Counted from the stretch's first letter, positions 1 to 9,203 are shown. The stretch is 64,000 bases of DNA from Actinomadura sp. HBU206391 (GCF_014323665.1 NZ_JABVEB010000007.1:38196-102195); one strand, 5' to 3'. Notes: a model not told the origin generated them from the sequence alone. A program made the numbers and translations.

Positions 1-3000
1 CCCGTGATCATGGTGACGCGGACCCCGATCTCGGACAGCCGCTTGATCGCCGCCGCCGCGGACGGCCGCTCGACGTCGGCGATGGCGACGAACCCGAGCA
101 GCGTGAGGTTCTCGGCCGCGGTGGCCACCTCGAGCTCGGCGGGATCCTGGTCGGCGAGCAGGTGGCGCTCGGCCACCGCGAGCACCCGCAGGCCGTCCTC
201 GGCGAGCCGGCGGACCAGTGCCTGCGCGGCGCGCTGGCGAGCCGGCGTCATGGGCGTCGCCCGGCCGGCGTCCGTCGACGCCGCCATGTCGCTCTCCTCG
301 GGTGCGGCCTTCTTCCGCTGAGCCTTGGGCCGGGTGACGAGTACGGACGAGCATCGGGCGAGCACCACCTCGGGGGCCCCCTTGACCGCGAGGTGCAGTC
401 TGCCGTGCTCTTTGCCGAGTGAGGCCGCGTAGCCGCGGCTGGTCTCGAACGGAAGCTCGTCGATCAGCCACCAGTCCTCGCCAAGGGCGCCGTGGGCGCG
501 CGCGCCCTCGACGATCGCCCGGTCGGTGGCATGCGCCATCGCCAGCCTTCCGGTGCCGTCCGGCTGCGGGCTCGCATGTGCCGCGACCTGGAGCACACGC
601 CGTCCGAGGGGGCTGTCCAGGCCGATGACGCCGCCCGGCCCGGCCAACCGGGTGACCGCGAGCCGGCCCTCGGTGAGCGTCCCGGTCTTGTCGAAGCAGA
701 TGGTGTCGACCCGGCCGAGCGCCTCGAGCGACCGGGACGACCGCACGAGCACTCCCCGGCGGGACAGCCGGCGGGCGGCGGCGAGCTGCGACACGGTGGC
801 GACCAGCGGAAGGCCCTCGGGAACGGCGGCCACGGCGATGGCGATGCCCGACGACACCGCGTCGCGCAGCCCGACCCCGCGCAGGATGCCCAGGCCGGTG
901 ACCGCCAGCCCGGCGAAACCCGTGGCGGGGAGCGCGATCTTGGTCAGCTCGCTGAGATGGACCTGCAGGCCGGCGGGCGGCGCGGCGCGGCCGGCCGCGG
1001 CGGTCGCCCGTCCGGACTCGGTTCCGGAGCCGGTGGCCACGACCACCGCATGGCCGGTGCCGGCCAGGATGGCGGACCCCTCGTACACCATGCAGGTGCG
1101 ATCGGCGAGGGCGGCGGCGGGGGTCGGGTCGGTCGCCTTGGTGACCGGCAGCGACTCGCCGGTCAGGCTCGACTCGTCGACCTCCAGATCGTCGACCTGC
1201 AGCAGCCGGGCATCGGCCGGCACCACGTCGGAGGGGGACAGCCGGATGATGTCGCCGAGGCGCAGCCGATGGGAGGGGACCCGCTCCACGTCGGCCGTGG
1301 TGAGGTCGGCGAACAGGTCGTCCACGGTGTCGCCGTCGGGCGGTGTCCACAGCACCTTCCGCGCGGGCAGCTCCTCGCTGATCAGCAGCTTGCTCAGGGC
1401 GCGCTCCGCGCGGATCCGCTGCAGGCTGCTCACCGCCGCGTTGCCGGTGATGACGCTCGCCACGAGCCAGGCGTCCACGCTCGAACCGACGATGGCCGAG
1501 GCGGCGGCGCCGAGCGCCAGCACCGGGGTCAGCGGGTCGTGCAGCTCTTCTCCCATGGCCTTCAGCAGCTCCACGGAGCCACGGGCCGGGGTCAGCACGA
1601 GCACCGAGGCCGGGCGGCCGATCCACGCCGGAGGCCGGGGGAGGCCCCCGGGCGGCGTCATCCGGCTTCGCGCGGAGTCGACGACGGCGCGGACACCGTG
1701 CCGGGGGACGGGCAGCCGGTCGAGTTCACGGCCGGTCGAGGCGAGTCGGACCAACGCGTCCTCGGCCGTCAGGGTGTGCCAGGCCGCCCGGGTGACCGGC
1801 TCCGGATCCGGCGCCGTCGCCACCCGCCGGGCCTCCAGCACACCGCCGAGCAGGGCGAGGAGGGTCGCGCTGTGCACCGGTGCCATGCCGACGGCGCTGC
1901 GGTTCGGCCTGCCCACGGAAGAGACGAGGGCGCCCAAAGCGGATCCGCCGACGCCGATGCGGGCCGACCGGTCACTGACCTTCCGCGCCGCCGGCAGGGC
2001 ATGCATCAGCCGGCACGCCTCGCCCAGCCCCGGGCCGACCAGCAGATCAGCCGACCACGGCACCGGTCCGGCTCCGAGCACCCCGACGCCGACGTCGGCG
2101 GCGTCCAGGGCGTCGTCCTGCCGCCCGGTGATGAGGAAGACGCCGCGCCCGTCCGCCTGCATGGCGCGGATCTGGTCCGCGAGCGACTTGGCGGGCAGCA
2201 CCTGGTCGGCCCAGGGCAGGATGTCGCCCATGCTGTCGTGCTCGGTGAGCACCAGCCTGTCGACACCGTGCCGGGCGGCTCCGAGCAGCGCGTCGGCGAG
2301 CGGGTCCAGTTCACAGCCGACCCGCACACGACCCAGCCGGGCCCCGGTCGCGTCGAAGAGGTCGAGGGTCAGCGCGGTGGGACCGTCAGGCCGCCCGGGA
2401 ACCGCGTCCGGAGCCCGTCGCAGTGTCCATTGCCGCTTCGACCAGGGGCCCTTGCCACTCATCTCGTCGAGCCGGTGTCCTCGCACGACCTTGCTGGCGA
2501 TCCGCCATACCTCGGCGTCCCCCAGGTCAGGGGTCGTCGCCGCCGCGGAGAGGATCTGCGGCCGTGCGCCGCACAGCACCTCGGAGTCGATGACGACGGT
2601 GTCGATCCGGTCGAAGCGCCGCAGGGTCCTGCCGTCGAGCGGCACCACCCCCCGACGGCAGAGGTCGCGCGCCAGCGTCGCGGCGAAGCCCTCACGGCCG
2701 AGTCGCGCGGCCCTCGGAACCAGCACCAGCATGGCGTGCGCCGCCCGCTCCGGGTTGCGGGTCCAGGCGAGGACGCTGCCCGCGCCGAGGAGCGAGGCGA
2801 TCGAGACCCGGTCGGCCAGCCTCTCGATGGGCCCGACGGGCAACGGCACCGGCCGTGGAACAGGTTCGTGCGTCTCTCGTGGCAGATGCTCATCGGATGA
2901 GCACAGCTCGGGTTCCCTGCGCACCCAGACCGCGTGGCGAGCTCGATGCTCGCTGAGGTGGATCATCCGGAACAGCATGTCCAGGGTCAGCGGTGTCGGT

Positions 3001-4046
3001 GCCCGGGAGAGCCCGTTGAGCGTGGCGTTGACGACGCCGAAGATCAGTTCGGTGTTCACCGGGCCGATGCGCCGGGCGATCGCCTCCCACAGCCGTGGTT
3101 GCGCCTCGATGTACGCGATCGGGGCACGGACACCACGGGACAGGAGTGGCAACCAGTCCGGGCGGGACAGGGCGACCGCCAAGGCGACCATGTCCACGGC
3201 GAGCACGGTGATCGGCGCGACCAGATGGACCTGGTCTCCTGGAGACTGCCGCGACCAGGGAAAGGTGTCCTCGTCGGTGGCGTGCGCCTCCTCGACGGCC
3301 TCGATGATGTCGACCAGGTCGTCGACGCTCAGTTCGTCGTCGTCGAAGGACACGAGGACCTGCCGCGTCACCGCGTTGACCGCCGCCCAGTCGACCCCCT
3401 TCAGCCGGCTCAGCGCGGAGGTGACCGCCTTGGCGAGCCGCCGGTGGTGCGGTCCGTGGCCGGTGAGACCGCGGACCTCGATGTGGGCGCGGCCGTCGGA
3501 CGCCCACACCCGGCGCCGGCGCCGGGTCGGCCCGAGATCGCCGAGAGTGGAGGCCGCTGCGGCGGCGATGGCGGGGGGCACGCCCGTGGCGCCCTTGGCG
3601 GCGCGCGCCGGGAGGGACCGGATCGACCCGGCCACCGACCTGGCCACCGAACCGGCGGACGAAGCGGCTTCACCTGCCATGGACGTCGCCTTTGACGCGG
3701 CGTCCACCAGCGCCTCGCGGCCGGCGCGGGCCGGCCGTACATCGACCACGGTGGCGGCGACCATGACCACGGCGGGCACCAGGCCCACCGTGTTCCTCGC
3801 CATCTGAGCCGGCAAGGCGCAGACCGAACCGGCGACCGATGCCGCCTCGCCGACCACGCCTCGACCCGCGGCCGCCACGTCGCGACCGGCCTCCGCCAAC
3901 TCACGACCGGCCACCGCCATTTCACGACCGGCCTGGGCCATTTCGCGGTCGGCGTGAGCCGTGTCGCGACGGGCCACCGCTGCCCGGGCGAGAGACGGCA
4001 AGGGAATGCGCGCAGTGCAACGACTGACCAGCGGAAGCCCAACCAC
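1..4046 (-). CDS. P-type cation-transporting ATPase (C-terminus cut by window edge)
   Basis: Membrane ion pump of the P-type ATPase superfamily; the ion is not determined. The reading frame runs off the left edge after the hinge motif MITG (D), so the last helices are missing. With a GTG start at 4046 (G-rich tract nine bases upstream), visible marks are the phosphorylation motif DKTGTLTEG (Asp about residue 1119), the dephosphorylation motif LTGES (about 962-966) and PEGLP in the core membrane helix, which resembles P2-type pumps. The long N-terminus has 7-residue AGRE(M/L)A-type repeats (about residues 36-62) and a domain shaped like a heavy-metal-associated fold but with no CxxC. Length and layout resemble the large mycobacterial CtpI-type ATPases. 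The start is uncertain: ATG codons at 3941, 3920 and 3803 are also possible. Confidence 0.85.
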   Translation of the reverse strand, partial: MVGLPLVSRCTARIPLPSLARAAVARRDTAHADREMAQAGREMAVAGRELAEAGRDVAAAGRGVVGEAASVAGSVCALPAQMARNTVGLVPAVVMVAATVVDVRPARAGREALVDAASKATSMAGEAASSAGSVARSVAGSIRSLPARAAKGATGVPPAIAAAAASTLGDLGPTRRRRRVWASDGRAHIEVRGLTGHGPHHRRLAKAVTSALSRLKGVDWAAVNAVTRQVLVSFDDDELSVDDLVDIIEAVEEAHATDEDTFPWSRQSPGDQVHLVAPITVLAVDMVALAVALSRPDWLPLLSRGVRAPIAYIEAQPRLWEAIARRIGPVNTELIFGVVNATLNGLSRAPTPLTLDMLFRMIHLSEHRARHAVWVRREPELCSSDEHLPRETHEPVPRPVPLPVGPIERLADRVSIASLLGAGSVLAWTRNPERAAHAMLVLVPRAARLGREGFAATLARDLCRRGVVPLDGRTLRRFDRIDTVVIDSEVLCGARPQILSAAATTPDLGDAEVWRIASKVVRGHRLDEMSGKGPWSKRQWTLRRAPDAVPGRPDGPTALTLDLFDATGARLGRVRVGCELDPLADALLGAARHGVDRLVLTEHDSMGDILPWADQVLPAKSLADQIRAMQADGRGVFLITGRQDDALDAADVGVGVLGAGPVPWSADLLVGPGLGEACRLMHALPAARKVSDRSARIGVGGSALGALVSSVGRPNRSAVGMAPVHSATLLALLGGVLEARRVATAPDPEPVTRAAWHTLTAEDALVRLASTGRELDRLPVPRHGVRAVVDSARSRMTPPGGLPRPPAWIGRPASVLVLTPARGSVELLKAMGEELHDPLTPVLALGAAASAIVGSSVDAWLVASVITGNAAVSSLQRIRAERALSKLLISEELPARKVLWTPPDGDTVDDLFADLTTADVERVPSHRLRLGDIIRLSPSDVVPADARLLQVDDLEVDESSLTGESLPVTKATDPTPAAALADRTCMVYEGSAILAGTGHAVVVATGSGTESGRATAAAGRAAPPAGLQVHLSELTKIALPATGFAGLAVTGLGILRGVGLRDAVSSGIAIAVAAVPEGLPLVATVSQLAAARRLSRRGVLVRSSRSLEALGRVDTICFDKTGTLTEGRLAVTRLAGPGGVIGLDSPLGRRVLQVAAHASPQPDGTGRLAMAHATDRAIVEGARAHGALGEDWWLIDELPFETSRGYAASLGKEHGRLHLAVKGAPEVVLARCSSVLVTRPKAQRKKAAPEESDMAASTDAGRATPMTPARQRAAQALVRRLAEDGLRVLAVAERHLLADQDPAELEVATAAENLTLLGFVAIADVERPSAAAAIKRLSEIGVRVTMIT

Positions 4047-4228
4047 GCCGACAAACCCCCCGTATCAGTTTCGACTGCCCGGCCGAGGACAAGACCGCCG
4101 AGCACAAGACCACTGACCGGGCACGGCGTGGCCGCTACGCCTGGGATCATGCCCTCCTGCCAGCGGCGATAACCGGCACCCGATGGTCGGGCCGAGTGCC
4201 CGGGCGGTGTGGGGCGCCGCGGGTCCGG

Positions 4229-4588
4229 TCACCACGGCCGATCGGACTCGGTGAGATCCCGTGCGGCGTCGGCCAGGGTCGGATACGTGGCGACGAACCG
4301 GTCCAGGCCGGTCACCTGGAACACCCGGTTGACGCGGGCGCTGAGGCCGACGAGCGCGAGGGGGCAGCCGCGCTCACGTGCGTGCCGTTGTGCGGCCGCC
4401 GCGACGGCGAGCCCCGCCGAGTCGCAGAACGCGACGCCTGTCATGTCGATGAGGAGCGGTGAGGTGTTCTCGTCGAGCAGATCGAAGATCCGTGAACGCA
4501 GCCGCGGGCCCGTGTGAACGTCGATCTCTCCGGCGAGGATCAAGATGCGGCAGTCGAGACAGTCCACCAGGTTCGTTTCGAGGTGCAT
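4229..4588 (-). CDS. STAS-domain anti-sigma factor antagonist
   Basis: Small cytosolic protein of 119 residues with one STAS domain. In this family (SpoIIAA/RsbV) the unphosphorylated form binds an anti-sigma kinase and frees a sigma factor. The phosphorylation-site motif is visible as CDSAGL with Ser57, preceded by the usual hydrophobic strand LLIDMTGV. I chose the ATG at 4588 over the in-frame GTG at 4600 because GTGAGG lies six bases before the ATG. No anti-sigma kinase or cognate sigma gene is adjacent, so its partner must be elsewhere. A role in general stress control is inference from the family. Confidence 0.9.
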   Translation of the reverse strand: MHLETNLVDCLDCRILILAGEIDVHTGPRLRSRIFDLLDENTSPLLIDMTGVAFCDSAGLAVAAAAQRHARERGCPLALVGLSARVNRVFQVTGLDRFVATYPTLADAARDLTESDRPW

Positions 4589-4719
4589 CCCGTACCTCAC
4601 CAGAGCACATCGTCAGGTCACAGCAGTAACTCACCAGCATGGAGCGAGCACGCACAGTTGCCAAGTGACCTGGGCGAACTGGTCGCGCAAAGTCTCACCG
4701 TCACGGCGACCACGCGGCC

Positions 4720-4743
4720 GTTTAGCTCGTGCTCATGGGGAAG
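4720..4743 (+). promoter_or_regulatory. possible stress-sigma promoter before the basic coiled-coil gene
   Basis: GTTT at 4720-4723 is followed after 13 bases by GGGGAAG. This is loosely like the GTTT-spacer-GGGTAT pattern of actinomycete SigB-type promoters, with imperfect -10 and spacing. It lies about 70 bases before the ATG at 4815. The call is tentative. Confidence 0.25.
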
Positions 4744-4814
4744 AGATGCGAGCGACATCAAGACGAGAGGTCGCGGCGACAAGGCGTGACATCCCATGGA
4801 GAGGACAAAAGGAC

Positions 4815-5372
4815 ATGCCGATGAGTGCGAACGAGAGCCGTAAGTCCGGCAAGTCGGTGAAGGACGGTCCGCCGTACGCCGATGAACTGATCAGCACCGG
4901 AGACCCGGACGCGGCCGAGACGGGTGTCAAGGGTCAGATGATAGGCCGCGCCAAGGAGAAGGCCGTGCAGGCGCGGGAGAAGGCCGACCAGATGCGGGAG
5001 AAGGTCGGCGACCAGGCCGGCCAGACCGCCGAGACCGTGAAGGTCAAGGCGGCGCACGCCGGAGAGCAGGTGCGCGACACGGTCGGCGACCTGACCGGCA
5101 AGGCGCGCGAGGTGGTCACGTCCGAGGACATCGCGCCCAAGGCGCGCCGCTCCGGAGCGGGGCTGGCCGCGGTCACCACCGCCGTGCTCGCCGTATGGGC
5201 ATGGCGCCGCCGCCGCGCCCGCCGCAACGCGCGGCCGTGGGACAAGGCGTCCCGGCGGGCCAAGTCGCAGCTGCACACCGTGAGTGAGGGGACCAAGGCG
5301 AAGGCCAAGGCGACCAAGGTACGGGCCAAGGCGAAGGCCAAGGAGGCCAAGGCCAGGGCGAAGAGCCGGTGA
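4815..5372 (+). CDS. basic coiled-coil protein with lysine/alanine-rich tail
   Basis: 185-residue protein of unknown function. From the ATG at 4815 (AAAAGGAC just upstream) there is a hydrophilic N-terminus, then about 70 residues of Lys/Glu/Ala-rich LEA- or apolipoprotein-like helix (repeats such as KEKAVQAREKADQMREKV). A short hydrophobic stretch around residues 115-128 (GLAAVTTAVLAVWAW) follows, then Arg clusters, and finally a tail of KAKA/RAKAKAK repeats like the basic tails of actinobacterial HU or histone H1-like proteins. The hydrophobic segment could anchor it in the membrane with the basic tail in the cytoplasm, free to touch nucleic acid. A stress-protein role is inference. It converges with the kinase locus to its right. 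Confidence 0.75.
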   Translation: MPMSANESRKSGKSVKDGPPYADELISTGDPDAAETGVKGQMIGRAKEKAVQAREKADQMREKVGDQAGQTAETVKVKAAHAGEQVRDTVGDLTGKAREVVTSEDIAPKARRSGAGLAAVTTAVLAVWAWRRRRARRNARPWDKASRRAKSQLHTVSEGTKAKAKATKVRAKAKAKEAKARAKSR

Positions 5373-5420
5373 TCCTGTCGGCCCTCGGCGCGACTCGCCC
5401 GGAGGCCGCGAACGACCGCT

Positions 5421-5642
5421 GCCGGTGCGCGGGTCGAGCGCCGACGTCTCGGGACCGACCGCGAAGAGCAGGCCCCCGGCCGGCATGGGGCCGTCACCGA
5501 GGAAATCCGGCATCTCGAAGGTCCACAGCACCGTCGAACGCGGCCGGCGGCGCGCGAGGGCCGCGGCCGTCCCACCCACGGCCAGTGCCGCCGCCGTGGC
5601 CGCCCCGCCGATCAGGACGGCGCGGCGGCCGACCGGGCGACG
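5421..5642 (-). pseudogene. remnant of transmembrane helix and first propeller blade of the kinase gene
   Basis: In a different minus-strand frame from the kinase next to it, this stretch reads as an Arg-rich juxtamembrane segment, a hydrophobic helix (AVLIGGAATAAALAVGG), then one PQQ-like blade ending in LDPRTG. That is the expected continuation of an actinobacterial Ser/Thr kinase with an extracellular propeller. Past about 5421 the similarity stops and the frame runs antisense into the neighbouring gene's 3' end. A frameshift near 5640-5660 and loss of the remaining blades explain this best. Confidence 0.65.
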
Positions 5643-6645
5643 CGGGGGCCGGCGCCCCGGGGGCGCTCTGCGGGAGGGGATGCGTGGCGAGGAGGGCGAT
5701 CGTGGAGGCGATGGGCGGGGGCAGCCAGGCGAGACCCTGCGGCACCGTCTGCTGACCTTGATAAAGGCCCGGCTGCGAGACCTGGTGCGGGACCGCCGGG
5801 GGCGCCGGTTGCGGGTTCGGGTACGGACCGGCCGGTCGCCCGCCCGGATGCAAGAGCCTATCGACGAGCAGCGAGGCGGGGGGCCGCCGGTCCGGGTCCT
5901 TCTCCAGGCATTCGGCGATCAGCGTGCGCAGGCTCGGGTCCGAGACGGCCCCGAGGTCCGGCTGCTGGTGCGCGATGCGGTAGATGAGCTCGGGGATGGA
6001 CCCGTCGCCGAAGGGCGGGCTGCCCGTGGCGGCGTAGGTGAGGACGGCGCCGAGAGAGAACACATTGCCCGAGGGGCCGGTGCCACCCGTGGTGGCCTGT
6101 TCGGGCGCCATGAACCGGGGCGATCCCACAGCGACCCCGGTCTGGGTGATGGTGGCGCTGTCGGCGGCCCGCGCGATGCCGAAGTCGATGACCCGCGCGC
6201 CGTCCGGGGTGAGCATGATGTTGGAGGGCTTCAGGTCCCGGTGCACCACCCCCGCCTGGTGGATGGAGATGAGCGCCTCGGCGAGGCTCGCGCCGAGCAC
6301 GAGCGTGGCGGTGATCGGCAGCGGGCCGTAGACCGTCACCGCCTCCTCCAGTGACATGCCGGGCAGGAAGGTGGTGACCAGCCATGGCAATGGGGCCTCG
6401 GGGTCGGCGTCGATCACCGGTGCCGTGAACGCCCCGGTGACGGCGCCGGCCGCCGTCACCTCACGGCGGAACCGCGCACGGAAGTCCGGGTCGCCCGCCA
6501 GCGCCGCGTGGATCACTTTCACGGCCACTGTGCGTCCACCGGGGGAACGACCGAGGAACACCTCGCCCATCCCGCCGTCGCCGATCCGGGCGAGCAGCAG
6601 ATGGCTACCGATCTGCCGTGGGTCGTGTGGCCGCAGAGGCTCCAT
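5494..6645 (-). CDS. Ser/Thr protein kinase, kinase domain intact, C-terminus frameshifted
   Basis: Hanks-type (PknB-like) kinase. Over about 270 residues it shows the Gly-rich loop GDGGMGEV, VAVKVIH with the catalytic Lys, HRDLKPSN, DFGIA and the activation segment end APEQ. The subdomain IX Asp, usually in (S)DVFSLG, is Asn here (GNVFSLG). A Pro-rich linker follows; the frame then leaves the coding path (about 5650) and ends in low-complexity Pro/Arg sequence, while the membrane helix and one propeller blade survive in another frame. The 383-residue product is therefore probably a soluble, sensorless kinase. Start ATG at 6645 has GGGAGA upstream and sits 15 bases after the upstream pseudogene's stop, so the two were one operon. 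Confidence 0.8.
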   Translation of the reverse strand: MEPLRPHDPRQIGSHLLLARIGDGGMGEVFLGRSPGGRTVAVKVIHAALAGDPDFRARFRREVTAAGAVTGAFTAPVIDADPEAPLPWLVTTFLPGMSLEEAVTVYGPLPITATLVLGASLAEALISIHQAGVVHRDLKPSNIMLTPDGARVIDFGIARAADSATITQTGVAVGSPRFMAPEQATTGGTGPSGNVFSLGAVLTYAATGSPPFGDGSIPELIYRIAHQQPDLGAVSDPSLRTLIAECLEKDPDRRPPASLLVDRLLHPGGRPAGPYPNPQPAPPAVPHQVSQPGLYQGQQTVPQGLAWLPPPIASTIALLATHPLPQSAPGAPAPASPGRPPRRPDRRGGHGGGTGRGWDGRGPRAPPAAFDGAVDLRDAGFPR

Positions 6646-6660
6646 CGGCTCTCCCGTCGC

Positions 6661-7886
6661 TCATTCGGCGGTGGGCGGCACGGTTCCCGTCCCGCCCTTG
6701 ATGTCGAGGGCGTAGATCACGCCGTCCTTGCACGAGACGTAGACGGTCCCGTCCGGCGCCGCGGCCGGACTCGACGTGATGCCCTTCGCGGTCTCGTACC
6801 TCCACACGGATCGCCCGGTGGCCGGATCGACGGCGTACACGTGCCGTCCGAGAACGCGCCGCTGCCGAAGCAGACCAGCCCGCCCGCCATGGTGGCACTC
6901 GACTCGATCGAGCCGCCGGTCCGCAGCTGCCACCGCATCGAGCCGGTGACCGCGTCGAGCGCGAACATGCCGCCTTTCCAGTCGCCGACGTGGACGGCGC
7001 CGTTCGCGACCAGTGGGCGTGCGGTGATCGGTCCGCCGGTCCGGTAGGTCCACCGGCGTTTGCCCGTGGCGGCGGTGACCACGTGCAGTTCTTCGCCCTG
7101 GAAGTTCCCGCAGTAGACGAGACCGTTCGCGAGCGCGATGTTCTTGGGGGTCCTCAGCTTGTACGTCCACCTGACGCGGCCGGTAGCGGTGTCGAGTGCG
7201 TACAGTGCGTCGTCGGGCAGGTAGATGACCCCGTCGGCCACGGCGAAGTCGCTGCCGATCGCCTCCTTGGTACGACGCCGCCACCTGACCGCGCCGGTCG
7301 CGGCGTCGAGTGCGGTCAGGTATCCGCCCTTTGAACCCGGCGAAGACGTTGCCCATCTGGCTCGCGACGTAGACGATGCCACGGGCGACGACCGGGGCGG
7401 CGGGGATCTGGGTTCCCGCGTCATATCGCCATCTCAGCCGGCCCGTGCGGGCGTCGAGCGCGAAGAGGCCGCCGTCCAGGCCGCCCGCGAAGACGACACC
7501 GCCGGCGATCGCGGGGGCCGCGGACACGTCCACGTTCGGTGCCGAGATGCGATGGCGCCAGCGGACCCGCCCGGTGCCCGCGTCGAGCGCCAGCAACTGG
7601 CCCTTGCCGCCGCCGATGTACACGCTTCCGCCCGCTACGGTCGGATCGGAGATGAGGTACGCGCCCGCGTCGTGCTTTCACCGGACCTTTCCCGCACGGG
7701 TCGGCGCCGGAACCGCGCCCGGAAGTTCTGATCGACGGCGAGGTTCGCGTACACCAGCTTGAGCGCCACCGGCAGACCGGCCGGCGAACGCCCGAGGAAG
7801 ACCTGGCCCATACCGCCCGCGCCGAGCCGCGCCAGCAGCACGTACCGGCCGACGCGGTCCGGGTCATCGGGCCGCAACGCCTCCAT
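6661..7886 (-). pseudogene. broken Ser/Thr kinase-PQQ propeller gene
   Basis: Starts at ATG 7886 with a strong GAGAGGAG site and reads about 60 residues of kinase N-lobe (GAGGMGQV, VALKLVY). The kinase then stops at FRARFRR near 7700. Downstream, a PQQ-like beta-propeller is readable but in three frames: after a junction and an in-frame TGA where a blade Trp is expected, blades such as YIGGGKGQLLALDAGTG; a one-base shift near 7332 (FKGGYLTALDAATG continues in the next frame); and another near 6845 (HVYAVDPATGRSVWRY). It ends at TGA 6661. Most of the catalytic domain and the membrane helix are deleted. Sequencing error could explain single shifts but not the kinase deletion. Confidence 0.85.
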
Positions 7887-8741
7887 GCGCGCTCCTCTCG
7901 CGTGGGGTCCGCGGATGTCCGCGCGTGCCCGCGGGCGTCCGTGTACTCGCGTGGTCCGGTGGGTCCCCGGTGCGTCTCGGATGGATCGTGCCTTGCCGCG
8001 TCGATCGGCGGCTCGCGAGCCGCCGCTTCTTCGGCGTCGGTCGCGTCCGCGTGCACCCGGCAGCTCAGAAGATAACGGTCTGACCGGGCCTGTCGCAGGC
8101 CATGGCTTCGTGCGGCGGCCGTAAAGGTTTCTCGTGGACGCCGAGTCTCGCGTGACTCGCAGGTCGGCGGGGGTAGGGCACGTGGCACCGGTCGATCTCG
8201 AGTCCGACGACAACACCCGAGCGGCCTGCTCGCAATCACGCCGACCCCAGAAACCTGGGCGCCGGTCCAGTCCACGACGCGCACGAACGGTTTCGAACGC
8301 ATGCAACAGCGAATGCAGGGGCGGCGCACGGCCGCCGAGCGAACGTCTCATGACCGAACATCACGAGATGGCCGGTCCGGATCCGAGGTGGGCATCCTCG
8401 GCATCGCACTCACGTTGATCGAACGGGTGATCACCCGGATGGCCGGTCAAGAGGAGGGCGAGTCGCGAAGAGCCGTCTCGAGGAGAACGGGCGGCACCTT
8501 GTGGACAAGGTCCGCCATGAGGGGGACGAGGTCCGCCAAGAAGGGGGCAAGGCCCGGCCTCTGGGGGAAAGGGTCCGCGACGAGGGGGACAGGGGCCGCC
8601 CTGCGGGGAAGGCGCCCTGCGGCGAAGCGCACCGGGGGCGTCTCGATGCGCAAGAGAGGCATCTCCCGGGGAGCGGGAGCCGGGAAAAAGGGCATGACCT
8701 CGCCGAGAGCCCGAGCGCGCGCCCCGAGGGGAGGGGGCGAC
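7887..8741. other. 855-bp stretch without a convincing gene; purine-rich degenerate repeats at 8500-8640
   Basis: The left part should hold the promoter of the leftward kinase operon. The right half contains G-rich imperfect repeats around GAGGGGGACGAGGTCCGCC. In frame 2 these read as Lys/Arg/Glu-rich segments (VRHEGDEVRQEG), and in frame 1 as Arg/Gly-rich sequence. Neither frame has a good start and site. It may be the remnant of a coiled-coil gene, or low-complexity leader DNA for the gene at 8742. Confidence 0.4.
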
Positions 8742-9203
8742 ATGAGACGTCTGGTCGGCCTCGGGCTGCTGGCGATGGGCGCCGGTGCGGCTCGGTGGTT
8801 GACCTCGCGTACCGCTCAGCCCGGAAGGGACCGGTCCGGCAGAAACCGCTGGATGATGGTGACGATCAATTGCGCGCCCGAACGCCTGTCGTCGCGAGCC
8901 GATCTGCCCGAGCCGATCGCACGGCTCGGAGACGCGGTGGACATCAAGATCGCTCGTGCTCCGGGCGACCGCGGCACCGAACTCGGCGCACGCCTGCGCG
9001 AGGCGCCGCCCTCGGGGATGAGCGGCATCGCGTCGCGCATCACCGGCGACGACCCGCGCCGTACGGTGGCGAAGGCGCTTCGCCATTCCAAGTCATTGAT
9101 CGAGACGGGAGAGGTGATGCGTCCGGACTGGCCGCCGTCGACGCACCCCACCCCCACCGGAAAGCTACTGGAGCTCGCGGGCCGGCGAGGAGGGCGACTG
9201 TGA
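8742..9203 (+). CDS. conserved hypothetical protein (SRPBCC/cyclase-like) upstream of alcohol dehydrogenase
   Basis: 153 residues. The ATG at 8742 follows a GGGGAGGGGG site. The N-terminus has a short hydrophobic segment (LVGLGLLAMGAGAARWL), then a soluble domain with segments such as RWMMVTINCAPERL and GDRGTELGARLREAPPSG. This resembles actinobacterial proteins often annotated as SRPBCC/cyclase-like and found beside glutathione-independent zinc alcohol dehydrogenases. Its stop overlaps the GTG of the next gene, so the two are translationally coupled. A helper role in the same detoxification or redox step is inference; no catalytic residue can be named. Confidence 0.65.
   Translation: MRRLVGLGLLAMGAGAARWLTSRTAQPGRDRSGRNRWMMVTINCAPERLSSRADLPEPIARLGDAVDIKIARAPGDRGTELGARLREAPPSGMSGIASRITGDDPRRTVAKALRHSKSLIETGEVMRPDWPPSTHPTPTGKLLELAGRRGGRL

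Noticed and set aside
492..3807. Two very long rightward open frames (802 and 1093 codons)
   Set aside because: They are antisense to the P-type ATPase, Arg/Ser/Gly-rich and without any domain; long shadow frames are expected at 70% GC.
8501..9199. Upstream extension of the alcohol dehydrogenase frame
   Set aside because: The dehydrogenase fold begins at GTG 9200 with its own ribosome site; the extension overlaps a better-supported gene in another frame.
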